Origin: Blattamonas nauphoetae
Lineage: Eukaryota > Preaxostyla > Oxymonadida
DNA length: 64,000 nt
Reading direction: 5' to 3'
Assembly (NCBI GenBank): GCA_033064195.1
Contig: JARBJD010000120.1
Location: 140,031-204,030, forward strand
In this document: piece by piece, positions 11,280-22,975 of the stretch
Layout: each line of letters begins with the position of its first letter
How positions within the stretch are numbered: the first letter of the stretch is position 1
The notes under the pieces: generated by a model
Seen by the model: only the letters and a program-made list of their open reading frames with translations
What the model was told of the DNA's origin: nothing
Databases searched by the model: none
Position numbers and translations under genes: made by a program

Positions 11280-12371
11280 TCATGGATCAAGGGCCGATCG
11301 ATCCAAAACATGAAAAGAGAGACAAAAAGAGAGAAGAAGGACATGCATCATCCCGAAATGAACTCTGGTTGTCTTGAGTAGATGAAGAAGGTCTTGATTG
11401 TCTGTCTCCACTAAACCCAGACTTCAATGATTCATTGATAGCGAAATAACGCCCAAATGATTGGCAATCACATGTTGAAAAAGATGACATGAAATATAAT
11501 GGAGAAAACAATGCGTTGAAAAGTGATATTTCGATGTGAAATCCAATGGGTAAGGAAAGAATGGCTTTGAAAAATGAGACATGAAAAGTGAATTAACTTT
11601 TGTTTCTATCGTACAAATTTTTTGAAACTTTAAGAAAGACCCTAATCTGCTGAAACAGTGGGAAAGAGATCAAAGAGAATCTCTCAAAAAATCGTTCGAA
11701 GGAGTTACGACGGCGTGGAAAGTGGCGATTGACGATGATCAAGTGTTGACAAACTAGTTGATTTTAAGAATGTTTTTAAGCTTTATCAGAAATAGGAGAG
11801 ATATTTAGGATGATTCAGGAATAGTTCAGAGAGAAACATCACATAGGATGAGAGATCACGAAAAAGTGAGGAGATCGTTGAATGGAGGTACCGGCAACGA
11901 GATGATTGTCAAAAAGGAAGTGGAACAATTTTCATTCGAAATAAAAGATGTTCAGAGAAATTGGTCGCGATACAATCAGTGGTTCAAAAAAGAGCGATTT
12001 GATGGTGACATTTTTAGTGATTTTGTCAACTTTTCAGAATCAAGTGGGATGATGATATGAGCCATGTGAGGGAAGAGAATTGTGTGGGAGTTGAAAATAG
12101 TGACAAAAACACACTGAATGTCACATGACTACTTCAACTGCCGAAGAGAAATCGATCTCGCCCTTTTCCAGTCGATTGTTGAATGAATGATGAAAAAGAG
12201 CGAATTCATCCTGAATTGTCCGAATAATGACAAACAAAGTGAAAATAAAGAACATAGAGGCTTACAAGAGTGATCAATAGTGGAAAATAGCCAGAATAAT
12301 CAAGAAAAAACACTTGAACAAAATATGTGTATTATTTGTGGCCTCATAGTGAGAAGGATAAGGTGAGATAA
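11280..12371. other. Intergenic stretch, no supported gene
   Basis: About 1.1 kb lies between the BET gene start and the end of the VWA gene. Two short open frames occur (minus 11511-11287 and plus 11848-12060). Neither resembles a known family nor shows a splice-extended frame that I could follow. The region probably holds the divergent BET promoter and the VWA 3' end. Confidence 0.4.
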
Positions 12372-15300
12372 TCACTGCCAGACACCGTCAAATCCACCAG
12401 ATGAATCGGCATTAATAGCATCAACACTGATGGAGAGAGTAGATTCAAAAAATGACAACAGAATTGATCAAACTGGGCCGTTTTCTTTCCCGTTTTCTTT
12501 TTTCCCCGTTCGCGACTGTGTGTCTTCGACTGGAGGAGAGGTGTGGCGGCAGCAATTTTGTCGTTGAGTCTTGTGTGAGTTGGAAGAATGTACGGCGAAT
12601 CATCGGAAAGTTGGAGATCCTTCTTTTTGTATTTGTGCTTCTTGTCCTGTTTCTCTCGTTCACGCCGCTCTCTGTCTTCCAACTTTCGGCGGAGTTTGGC
12701 TCGTTTGATCATGTCTCGTCGTTCGCGGTCGTTTTCGCGGTCGGCGATGGGTGATGGTGAAATTGGGCTTCCACGACGTTGCGGGACAAGCAGGTCGTTG
12801 ATCCATTGAGTGTTCGGATTCTCCTTCTTCGCTTGTCGTCGGAGTTGGCGTGCTGAAGAGAAGAGGAGGGAGGATGAGGAAAGAATGAGGAAGTGATGAG
12901 CAGACCATTCACAATCCCAGGAAGGACTCCGTCGTCTCTCATCCACAGCAACTGCTCGTCCTGTGTCAATGGCTGCGGCAGACGTGCCTGAGGCTTGTGG
13001 ACAGTTGGAAGTGGGACCAGAACAGAGACCGTCTCCATGCTCTCCAGCCGGTGCTCCATGATGTAGCTGCCTGGGCCTTCTCCGTAGCCATTCTGGAGAT
13101 ACGAGATGAATCCGAGCAGAGTGGACAGCTTCTGCATCGTCCTCTCCTTCGCCTGCTCTCGTTTCTCGCGTTCCCGCTCTTGCCCATCGCGTTCAGATGC
13201 TTGTTGGTAGGTTCGGGTTTGCTCGACCTTCTCGATTGTGGGGTGTGAAGCCTGGATGAACTCCCGTGTGTGGGAACAGATGGCGTCGAGCATCATTGAC
13301 AGTGTGTAGCTTCTGTTGCATTCTGAGAAAAGTGGAGAAGGACAGAAAACAGACCCATCATAAACAATTCCCCGTCAGTGAACGGCGTGGCGGGAACGAC
13401 GTAAGAGATGTCGTCTCCTCCATCGCGGGAGAGGATGAGTTGAGCCAGCTCTTCACCGTCTGGCTCCTTCGTCTTCAATGAAGTCGGAGGGACGTTGTCA
13501 GGCGTTTGGACTGGCAATTGTTCGTCTGGAGGGAGGTTCGTGACGACTCCGTGGTGGCTGGGTGACGTGAAAAAAGGAGGAGGACAGACCGGGACATGGA
13601 GAAGCTTGGGACTGCTTGCAAAGATGGATGCGACGACTTGTTGGGTGTCTTGCTTCGTTCGATGTCTTCCTTTCTGTCCACAACGAGGATGTCGTTCGTG
13701 TCGTTCATGTTGAACGCCTTTGGTCGGGCTCGTTCCAAGTGTCTGATGCGGTTGGAGATGATCTGGGCGACGACAAGACGAGAAGAAGCGAACGCGTTGA
13801 CCCTTGACTGGAGTGAGTGGAGAGACGAGAGTGTTACTTCAATGTCGTGTTTGTCTGAGCGAGCAAAGGTGAATGAAAAGAATGAAGAGGAGACCAATAT
13901 AGTTTGAGATGACCTGTTTGAGCTGAGACAGGACGAGCTGCATCATCACGGCCAATTTCAGTCGTTCTGTGCTTTGCGGAACAGACGGCTTTTGTCGGAT
14001 TGGAGGCGGGCTAAGAGAGGGAGAAACAAGACCCATCAGAAAGAAGAACGAGACCTCCCTGTGTGCAATCCGAAGAGATGTGCGGTCATTGGCTCGTAAA
14101 CCATCATTCCGGACTTGTTGGTCGGCTTCTCTGTGGAGACGATGAGGAGGCTGTCTGTGATTTGGAGTTGGTTGTAGAATGATGGGGATGTTGTCTCTTC
14201 CCCGAGGTCTTCTGGAATCAGGATCTTCGCAGCACTAAGCAGATGAGTGGGAGAGAATGAGAAGAGTGAGAAGGAAAGAGGAGACAGACGCTTCGAGTTC
14301 GGGGATGTTTCTGGGATTGAAGAGAGTGACGAGTGTTTGTGGAGGTTCTGAGAGCACCCATTTCCACTTCCTTTCCAGCGCATCGGTGATTGTTCCCTGA
14401 TCCACATCCACTCTCAGATTCATCTTCACAAACACAGTTTCTGGCGTTGTCGACCCCGAATGGCAGAATGAGATCAGGAGTCCGCCGATGTCGACAGGAT
14501 CTTGGGAGTCCACGAGCTGAGTGATGATTGATGACTCTGGCTGGTTGATGGTATTCTGATCGAGGTATGTGCTGACTGTGAAGAGGAAGCGTCGGCGCTC
14601 TTCGCTGACGAGGTCGGAGACTTCAACACTTTTGGTTTTGATCACTTCGTCTCGGGTTTGAGAAGTGGTTTTGAGATCGTATTTGTATGGTTCTTGCACG
14701 GGACGAATGCGGGCGATGAGTTCGGTGGTGTTAACTTTTGTTTGGCGCAGAGAGTATCCAGAACATTGTGTGCATTCTGTTCGGAATGGGGTGTTCGGAT
14801 TGACAAGGAAATGGTGGAGATCTTGAGCAGATATGAAAGAAACAGAGAGAAGATGTGATGTACGCTCCTTCCAACCCATTGTGGCTTCAATAATGAGCGG
14901 GGCGATGTCGTTTGCTTGTGGGGCCCAGAAATAGTTTCCACAGCCACGAGATGCAATCATTCGCATAACCTCATCTTCAGATTGTCCATTTTGACCCGCC
15001 CGGATCGTTGATACTGATGGAGGATTGGGAAGGACGGAATCAGGGCCGCCGAAGGATGGTTCGACGCTACAGTGCATTCGAACAACAGCCCCGATTAAAT
15101 TGGGATCGCGGATGCCCTCTGTAATGTTCCCGTCACTGATGAGAATGATGACACGGCGATAGTCCGGAGGAAGTGGACCGTCATTCGAGTAACTGTTGAT
15201 GGTTGTGAATGCCTGTTCCAATCCTTCGCATAAGTTTGAAGCAGGGAGAGTGCGTATATCAGAGAATATAGTATCCAGATTTGGAGGTGAATTGAGAACA

Positions 15301-16178
15301 GAAGAGTGATTCGAGGAGGCATCAGTCAAAGAAAGTTCAAGGCTCATTCCTGGGGCGTCATCGAAGTTATGGTCCAAACATTCCTCCTCACGCAAAATAC
15401 CAACACGAAAAGGACGTAAAACGACATTCGCACTACGATTGAATGTCACAATAGAGAGATAATCGTTCGAATCAAGAATTTGGAGTGAGTTTCGGATTCC
15501 CTCGAATACATCGTCTAGTTTATGTGATTCCTCCATTGAAGAGGAGGTACTAATGGCGAAACATATTGATAGCTTTTCTCTGGGGCTAGTTTCAGCTAGT
15601 GAAGGCGAATAAAGAGTGAGGAGTACATCAGCCTCACCGCCGAGAGGGGTCATGCGAACTTTCGGTGAGACATCAAGCGTTAATCGAACATTTCCTTCGT
15701 ATCCAGAAATAAATGGAAGAGAATGAGGTTCGGTAACAAGGAGACGGAGGATTAGTTCTGCTGACGCTTGTCTATGCGAATCTGTCGTTGTTCCAGAAAG
15801 TTTGCCGCCATATGTGGAAAGAAAGTGGAGAAGATCTCTCGTTTCATCTTGTGAAGTGAGTGCTCTGAAGAATTGTTCCATCATGCTTGTGATTTCCGGA
15901 GAAAAAAGATGTGGTGAAGCGTCTAAAGTGGTGATGAGGAAAATATTGTGCAAACTATGAGAGAGATCTTCTTGGAGAATAGCCCCAAATATTTTCTCTT
16001 CAGCTAACTCCAAGAGTTCAACTGGAAGACCCTGAGGCTCAGATCCATCGATATCATAGTGTAGTGCTAATACGTCCTCCCAAGTCAATTCGTCTGCATG
16101 ATCATGAAATTTGATGCAACGTCTTGCTAAATTGAGGACTTTCTTCTTGAAATAAGCTGGGTGAAGTGGTTTATCCAT
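12372..16178 (-). CDS. Large intron-rich VWA-domain protein
   Basis: The first exon (from MDKPLHPAYFKKKVLN) contains a von Willebrand factor A fold: strand KLSICFAIS, helix with DVFEGIRNSLQIL, NDYLSIVTFNRSANVVL, SNLCEGLEQAFTTI and RRVIILISDGNITEG. The metal-binding MIDAS box, usually DxSxS, reads STSSSM, so its first Asp is Ser. Downstream exons through 14,235-12,372 appear to belong to the same gene, because each is joined by short GT-AG introns with no stop or strong start between. They give a charged C-terminal half with the helix EREREKREQAKERTMQKL and a Lys/Arg-rich region. The last splice (48 nt) yields the end VDAINADSSGGFDGVWQ. I chose ATG 16178 over 16289 because the upstream 37 residues are a hydrophobic stretch atypical for the family. 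The 3' half could be a second gene. The role is unknown. Confidence 0.6.
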
Positions 16179-16446
16179 GATCACGACCAACACTTTTGTT
16201 TTCAGTTTATCATAACCAGCAATTTCAATCAAGAAAACATCAGAAAAGACAGAAAAGATAACAATGACAACAACTATACATGTGAGCATAAAAGATTCCC
16301 AGGAATGGGACTAGTTAATGAATGCGGTTTACTCCGAAGCTGTCCTCGTCTGGGGAGATGTCCTATCTTTCGTCTTTCAGATGCACAAAGTTCACAGAAA
16401 GAGATCCAACATATATGACCCAAAGATGAGACACGTGTGGCGGATG

Positions 16447-19400
16447 TCATTTGGAGGACACAGAGCGTGGAGTTTCCACGGGCGTCTTCAACGATTGATG
16501 TGCTGCTTTAGTGAGGGTGTTGACTTCATCTTCGCTTTCCAGGGTTTCCAGAGTCTTCTCAAAAGCTAACTTCTCTGTGGCCATTGCCAAATTCAAGGTG
16601 CAGTCCGTGCCACGTCCGTCCGCTGAGAAGAACGGGCGCTGTGTCAGAATGAGGATCTTCAGAACCCAAACAAGAGCCTCGAGCCCTTCGTCCGTCTTTT
16701 TGGTTTTCCAATTGACTGCAAGCTTGTCCAGACAGTCTGCGAGAAGAACGAAAGTGGTTGGCTGACAAGCAGTGCCTGCCATTCGACGCGAAGTGATGAT
16801 GAAGAATTTGAAGACGTGGTGGACGCAGGTGGCGATGGTGATGGTTTGCTGGGAGACAGGACCGGTTGGGGACGGGAGGGATTGTTGGAGGAGGAGGAGA
16901 AGAGAGGTGATGCGTCGCATAACACAAACAAGATTGTGACGCAAGAGATTGAACAAGGTGTCGTTCTTCTTGTCCAAACTGAGTGCAAGCAATTCGAGAG
17001 AATCGAACAAGACTTGGACGAACGAAAGATCAACGTTGTTCTCTTTTCCCTCTTCGATCTGTGTGAGGTCGGTGTGGATCCAAATCCCAATCTCCTTCCA
17101 AGGAATGAGCTGTTTGTTCGTGTCCGGTGATCGGATGAAGAGGGAGACAATTCTCGCTTGAATCTGGGCAATGTGTTGGTGTGTGGAGGGGGCGACGAGA
17201 TGGTTGAGGAGTGGAGTAACGCAGAGAGTGGAACACAACGGAGGATGAGCTTCGAGAAGAGTGGCTGCGATGAATAAGAAAGGAAGAGTGTGCTGGTGTT
17301 CGGGCTCGAAGAAGAACTGAAGATTTGGGAGAAAGTAACCGCTAAATGATTCACTGACTTCTTCCCAGACATTTGCTTGGCGAGTGAGAGTCTCTCTGTG
17401 CGGGGGTTTGTTGAACTCCTGGAGAAGAGAGGCGAACTGGACGAGAAGGGCAGTTGTGGCATGCGTGTTGTTCTGCTTGTCAGCTGGGAAGGAGTAGAGG
17501 AGTGGGATGATGGTCTGGTTCACGATTCCCAGAGAGTTGAGCAGGAACGTGTGATTGTTCAGAATATGGGCGATCAATTGTTGGCCTATTTTCGAGAAAG
17601 TTTTGAGTTGTGTTGGAGACAGCATTTCGGCAAGAACGTCGTCTCCGTGTCCATCCATGAAGAAATGGTTGGTCTCGGTTGGGATGACGAAATCGCCTTT
17701 GTCCGTCTCTTCCTCCTTTCTCGTCTTTCCCAGTGCGACAGTGTGGAGAAGAGAAGAGAGGGAAGAGAGGGAGTCGTCGGTGAGGAGGTAGTACGAGAAT
17801 GGCTGAATCTGGATGAGAGAATCGAACTGTTTGAGGGTGTCTTCACAATCATCACTGTTCTTGTTTATGTCTGTCTGTGAAATGTGTGGCCCTTCCAAAA
17901 TCTCTTGCGGGAGTTGGAAGAACGTGGTGAATGACGAGAAGAGAGTTGAGAATGAATTGGAGAGTGAGGAGAGGTAACACGACAGACAATTCTTGTCGTA
18001 CGGCGTCAGGATCGACAGAACATCGGGATGAGACAGCGAATTCAGAATTCGAAAGGCTCCAGCGTCGCTTTCTGGGGCAGACCGTTTCAGGGCAGCTCCG
18101 ATGAGACTCATTTTGGAGGTCAGGACCGTCTTGTTCATCTCCAAAATTCGGTCGAGGAGTTTGTGCATGAGTCCAGAAGACGTGGCTTCCTGGACAGCGT
18201 GAAGAGCGGACTCCGTGCTTGACTTAAGACCAATGACGACCAAGTTTAGCATCACACAGAGGTTGGTCTGTGGACACGGGTCGTTGACGAGGCGTTTGAT
18301 CAATATGGTGAAATCGACTTTCGAGCAGAGATGTGTCATGACTTCTGGTTTTAGTCTGCTGATTGTGACGACAGTGGTCATCACAATCTGTTGGAGGGTG
18401 CCTTCGGCACGTGTAGCGAGGTCGAGAAGAGCGTCGACACACTCAGTGGTGCAGAATTCGTGAGAAAGCGCGGAGTTGTGGAGAATGGCAAGATTACCAA
18501 TTGCTTTCGCAGCATATTGTGCTTTTCCAAGAGATTCACTCCAAAGGGCTCCAATCATGGTTTTAACGACGGATTCGTTGAACTGCCACTTCGGATCGAT
18601 TGGGATGAGTTCAGGCTCAGATTTTTCTTGTGGTGGTTGTTCCTCTCCTCCACTTCCAACTGGAGTCTTCGATTTCACTGATTTCTCTCGTGGAATATAG
18701 TATAGCAGCTCTCCTAGAGCAGCAGTGGCATATCTCGATGGAAGCTCATCGTTTGATTCAATTCCTGCAGCGAGTGTGGTGACCAGTCCCGAGGTGGCGA
18801 GAGTGGAGCTCACTCGTTTAGTGTATCGAAGAAGGGTTGCGAAAACGATTGAGAGTTGGAGAACGATCTGTGGGATGGGTGGGTCTTTGAGAAGCCCAAA
18901 CAGGACAGTCCCGAATTTGGAGCGAAGAATAAGTGTTGAGACTTCTTCGTTTCGAGAAATGTACGAAATATAGTTGAGGACATTCGAAAACTGCCCCTGG
19001 GTTTGAGGATTATTGTCCCTCATGACGTTTGTGATGCAATTTCGGAGATAGGGGAGTACTTCACTAAGGTGCGTGTCAATGGTTGTATTGGACGGGTTTC
19101 GAAGTTGTTCAGATGTGAGGGGATTGAAATAGAATCCGACATTCGCAAAATTTGTCTTGATAGGTTCAATATCTGAGATGGAGAAGATTGGTGTGGCAAC
19201 TAGATCTGTTGGCGTGTTCCAAACAATGTTGTCAAGTTGGGGTGCCTCAGGAAGTGAGGGTATTGGTTGGATATCCAAATCAACGAGAGGAATTCCTATG
19301 TCAGATTTTGGGGCATCAGAACCAAAGAAGAAGCGTGAATCGACACCAAGTTGCTGAACAGCGTAATAATCATCTTCAGTTCCTAGTGCTGACGCTCCAA

Positions 19401-20425
19401 TCTCTCCGTTGTTCATTTTTAACTCGCGATCTCTCGTGATGTTCATGAGGGCATCAGTGAACAGTTGTGGTTGGAGTGGAAACACATATAAACAATGTCT
19501 CCAGAAAGGATGATAATTTAGTTCCGGCCATGACATTCTGTGGAGAGGAGATTTGCAGAGAAGACCAGAAATCAGGTCTGTAAAGTCGGGACTCCATGCT
19601 GGATTTAGAGTTGGTTCAGAAAAGAGGATTGAACGGGACAGAGACTTTGTGTCAGTTCCTGCAAACGGTGGGTGACCCTCCACCATTTCATACATTAGAC
19701 AACCCAAGGCCCAGAGATCTGATTGATAGGAAAATGGATATGCGAATTTGGGGTTATTGTATTCTTCGCCAAACCCAGTAAGTGTAATGCCATGTGATCG
19801 AATAAGTTCGGGAGCGAGGTACTCAAGATGACGAAATGTGAGGCGAGACTCAGGCTGAAAGAATGAAAGGGAAATGGATGAATACCAGATCTGGTCTGAC
19901 TCGGTCAATACGAGACGAATATTTGAAATCGCATAGTTTCATTGTGCCAGCTCCGTCAAAAAGAATCGTTGACGGGTGTAGATCTCCATATACGATTCCA
20001 TTTTGATGAAGGAACCTGAAAAAAAAGGAGAGTGTGATGAATGCGAAAACTTCACACAATAAGGCGGCACGAATATCAGAAGTGAAAGCTCGGATAGATG
20101 TTTCATTAAGTTTCTTATCCTGGCTCAAGAGGTTCGCCAGATCTCCGCCTGCACACAATTCCGACACAACCCAAATGTGATTGGTGGTTCCATACCATTC
20201 GATAAATTTCACGATGTTAGGATGCTCGAGTGTGTGCCAAATCTGAACCTCGGCTGAAACAAGATCACGTTGAGAGTTGTCAATTTCTTTCATGCAATAA
20301 TATTGGATGGACTTCTTTTGTCGACCAAGATAACATTTTGAATGAAGGCCTTCTCCTATCTGTTCTTGAGTCTACGAATAAAGGCATTGGGTGTTCAGAG
20401 ATAATCAAACCTTGTAATTTTCCAT
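16447..20425 (-). CDS. ULK4: ULK4-type pseudokinase with armadillo-like C-terminal region
   Basis: ULK4 is a conserved catalytically degenerate kinase of ciliated eukaryotes with a long HEAT/ARM tail. The kinase reads from exon 1 (MENYK, 20425-20411), a 39-nt intron and TQEQIGEGLHSKCYLG (glycine loop). The Lys-bearing YYCMKEID follows, then HPNIVKFIEWYGTTNHIWVV and SELCAGGDLANLLSQD. Catalytic motifs are altered in the ULK4 manner. HRDLKPSN is replaced by YGDLHPST, and DFG by DFK. YLAPELI and DLWALGCLMYEM..GHPPF are retained. Introns of about 40 nt join FTSDIRAALL to FLHQNG and VRPDL to PESRLTF. The remaining ~1,000 residues are helical repeats. The total is about 1,350 residues, near the animal length. 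Other ULK/Fused-like kinases are the main alternative. Confidence 0.82.
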
Positions 20426-20717
20426 TCTTTCAATTCAGATCAAACCATGACAACAAATCATGTAAACGATGGACTGAAATTAATGCCCATTCAACCACAA
20501 ATTCTCGTCAAAAATATAGAATACTTTGAATTGATAAAGAATTTTCTGCCAAATACTGTCACAAAATGATGTCTGTGTGACGATCGAACCGATGAATAGT
20601 TGCTAGACTGTACATTGAAGAATTGTTTGAAATTCTGCAGAAATGAAGAAAAAATGAGTCAATGAACATGTTTCTGTCATTGACTTCAGAAGCAGTTTCA
20701 CAAACCACTTATAGGGC

Positions 20718-22575
20718 TCAGGTCAAGAGGGAGAGAAATGGGAGATACGATTCTTGGCAATACATCAACAGGTGTGCATCAGAGTTGAGTGTGGAAGGAG
20801 TCTTTTCGTCTCCTTTCGCAAAGAGGACCTCATCCGGAGAGATTCTGGAGGATGACGAGCTTGTGACACTCCACCACTCTTCTTGTCCTGACTCTTTCCG
20901 AATTGTGTGAAGTGGGCGGATGATTGTTCGAAACGGCCCAGTTCCAGTCTTCCCACAATCCACAACGATCCCAACCAATATATAGTGTATGTTGGGACTG
21001 GATGAACGCGGTGGGATTTGTTTGAAAAAGAATCTGCGTAATTTGTTCTCATCGGAGTCTCCTTTTGTTTGATCCCGTTGATCATTCACTTGGTTCTGTG
21101 GATCAGCAATGGTGAGTGATTCTGAGATCTCATATGGTGAGCGGTCATAGACTTGTCCACCGTGCAGATCCGTCTTCCATCTGTCCAGCTCAATGAAGAG
21201 AATCGGAGGAAGTCGAGAGAGTTGCTGAAAGGCATGCTCATTCTGTTTGACGAGTTCATTGAGAGCAGATTGGACTGATTTCCGTTCAAGAGAGACAATG
21301 ACCGAGGGAGAATAATTCTCTGATGTGTTGGGTGTTCTGCCCTGAACGTTGAAGAGAAAGGAGTCACAATCAAAGAATCCTGAACTCTGAAAATGGTGAA
21401 TGAGAAAGAAGACCCAAACTTGGAATGCAGTGTTGACGAGTGACATGATTGTCAGGAAGCAATCCACAACATCGTTCTGTGCACAAGACACAAGCTCTCC
21501 AAAATTGGGGAACGACACGAAAGAGTCTAATGTGAGAGGGTTGGGAGAGTCGTGGGCCTCGAGTGTCTTGAAAAGGAGGGCCAATTGTGCCAGAACCAGC
21601 TTGCCAAGTTTTGTGGAAGAGGTTCGTGTTGATTTCAACGCCCAATCCCGATCAGACTCGATGATCAACCACCGAAAGACGGGGATGTGGAAGAGGAGGG
21701 TGCAAACTGACACAAGTTCAGAGGGGAAACCAAGTGTAATTCCAACTGGATCACGTTGATGGACACTCGGCCTCTCGCTTCGAAGTGTGTCCTTCTTGAT
21801 TGGATCTTTCTTTGTCAATGGACTCGATTTGAGCTTACGAGGCTTCTGGACAGTCTCTTCAGGCTGTACGGCCGGTGCTTTGATGGATTTTGGTTTGGAG
21901 GGCTTCTCCCGAACGTGGTTGAAAGGTGAAAAGAGACCAATGACGTCGTCAACCTTCTTTCGGGCGCTTTCGGAGATGGCGTTCAACTGTTGGCGAAGAG
22001 GAGTGGATGACGAACCTGCTTCTTTTGTCTCATCCGCATTCCGTGTGGCCTTCTTCAATGCTTCGTATGCCTCCTTTGCGTAGTCGTGAGTATCACCATT
22101 TTCTCGGAGATTGTTGATTTCGCGAATGAAGGCAGACGTGAAGAGGACAGAGTCATATTGATCCACGCGAGAGACTGGAAACAATATCAAACGAATACAT
22201 TTCGTTGTGAATAAAGACACAAGAATGTCTGGTCTCGGAATATTAGAGTCTGATGGCAAGAACTGGCAATCTTGAAGAAAAGAAACAAACATGGAGGAAT
22301 ATGTGGACAAGAAGGGATAGGTGTTGGATTGTAAGCTCAGAATCGTTGTTTGTTCGTAATGACTTTAACCATTCAGAAATATGTTCAAGAAGACGTTGTT
22401 GAGCAACGAGTTCGTGAAGGAGCGGTTGTTGGAGTGGAGGCGAGTTATACTCCGATTTCTGACACTCAAAAAGGCATAAGACAACATAGGAATAACGGAA
22501 GTTTGAAGGCTCAACACATAATCGTGGGATAGCCTGAGAGAGAGCGTTCGAATACATCTCTGAGAAATGGTTCAT
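20718..22575 (-). CDS. Ubiquitin-specific-protease-like protein, probably inactive
   Basis: The C-terminal part has the layout of a USP fold: a Cys-bearing strand, LSRLPPILFIELDRWK (family LPxxLxxxLxR), then YDRSPYEISESLTI, HYILVGIVVDCG and a final EVLFAKGD...HLLMYC similar to the closing AYxLxY strand. The usual catalytic GHY at the end of the VGIVV..G strand reads GPF here. No Cys-box (N-x-GNTCY) was found upstream. If it is a USP it is likely a non-catalytic ubiquitin-binding or scaffold form. The middle is a Lys/Pro-rich low-complexity linker. Short introns probably interrupt the frame (for example near 22,300-22,240 and 21,420-21,360), so exact exons are not given. The gene starts near MNHFSEMYSN, divergent from the LRR gene. 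Confidence 0.45.
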
Positions 22576-22975
22576 TAATTTTTGATCAAATTTTCTAAAA
22601 CGAACAAAACATGATTAAACACAAGACAGCCAACAAACGATGCAAGGAATCTCCGGCAGAGGACAGAAAAATCTTCCACGAATGAATGCGAGAGCTTGGA
22701 CGTTGTACTCTGATTTAAGATATCATTTTGTTGTGTATTAAGAGGAGAAGTAGCTGAAGAGAGATATAATGATATAGATATTGAGAAGAGAGGAAGATAG
22801 ACCTGTCATTGAAATAATCTTTTGGAGATGAGTGAGTGAGTTATATTGTTTTCCAAAAATATGAAATATTGAAGGGAACAGATAGTATCACTGAGGAATG
22901 AACCTTTACAAGGATTTTTCTCTAAAGAAGCTTGATCAAGTTTGATCTCCCCAACTTATTTTTGAACTTCAACGG
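22576..22975. other. Divergent intergenic region
   Basis: About 400 bp of AT-rich DNA lies between the USP-like gene (minus) and the LRR gene (plus). It presumably contains both promoters. I see no RNA gene, repeat or recognisable motif. Confidence 0.4.

Noticed and set aside
16511-20529. Many plus-strand open frames opposite the ULK4-type gene
   Set aside because: They are shadows of the long minus-strand coding sequence, with no family motifs of their own.
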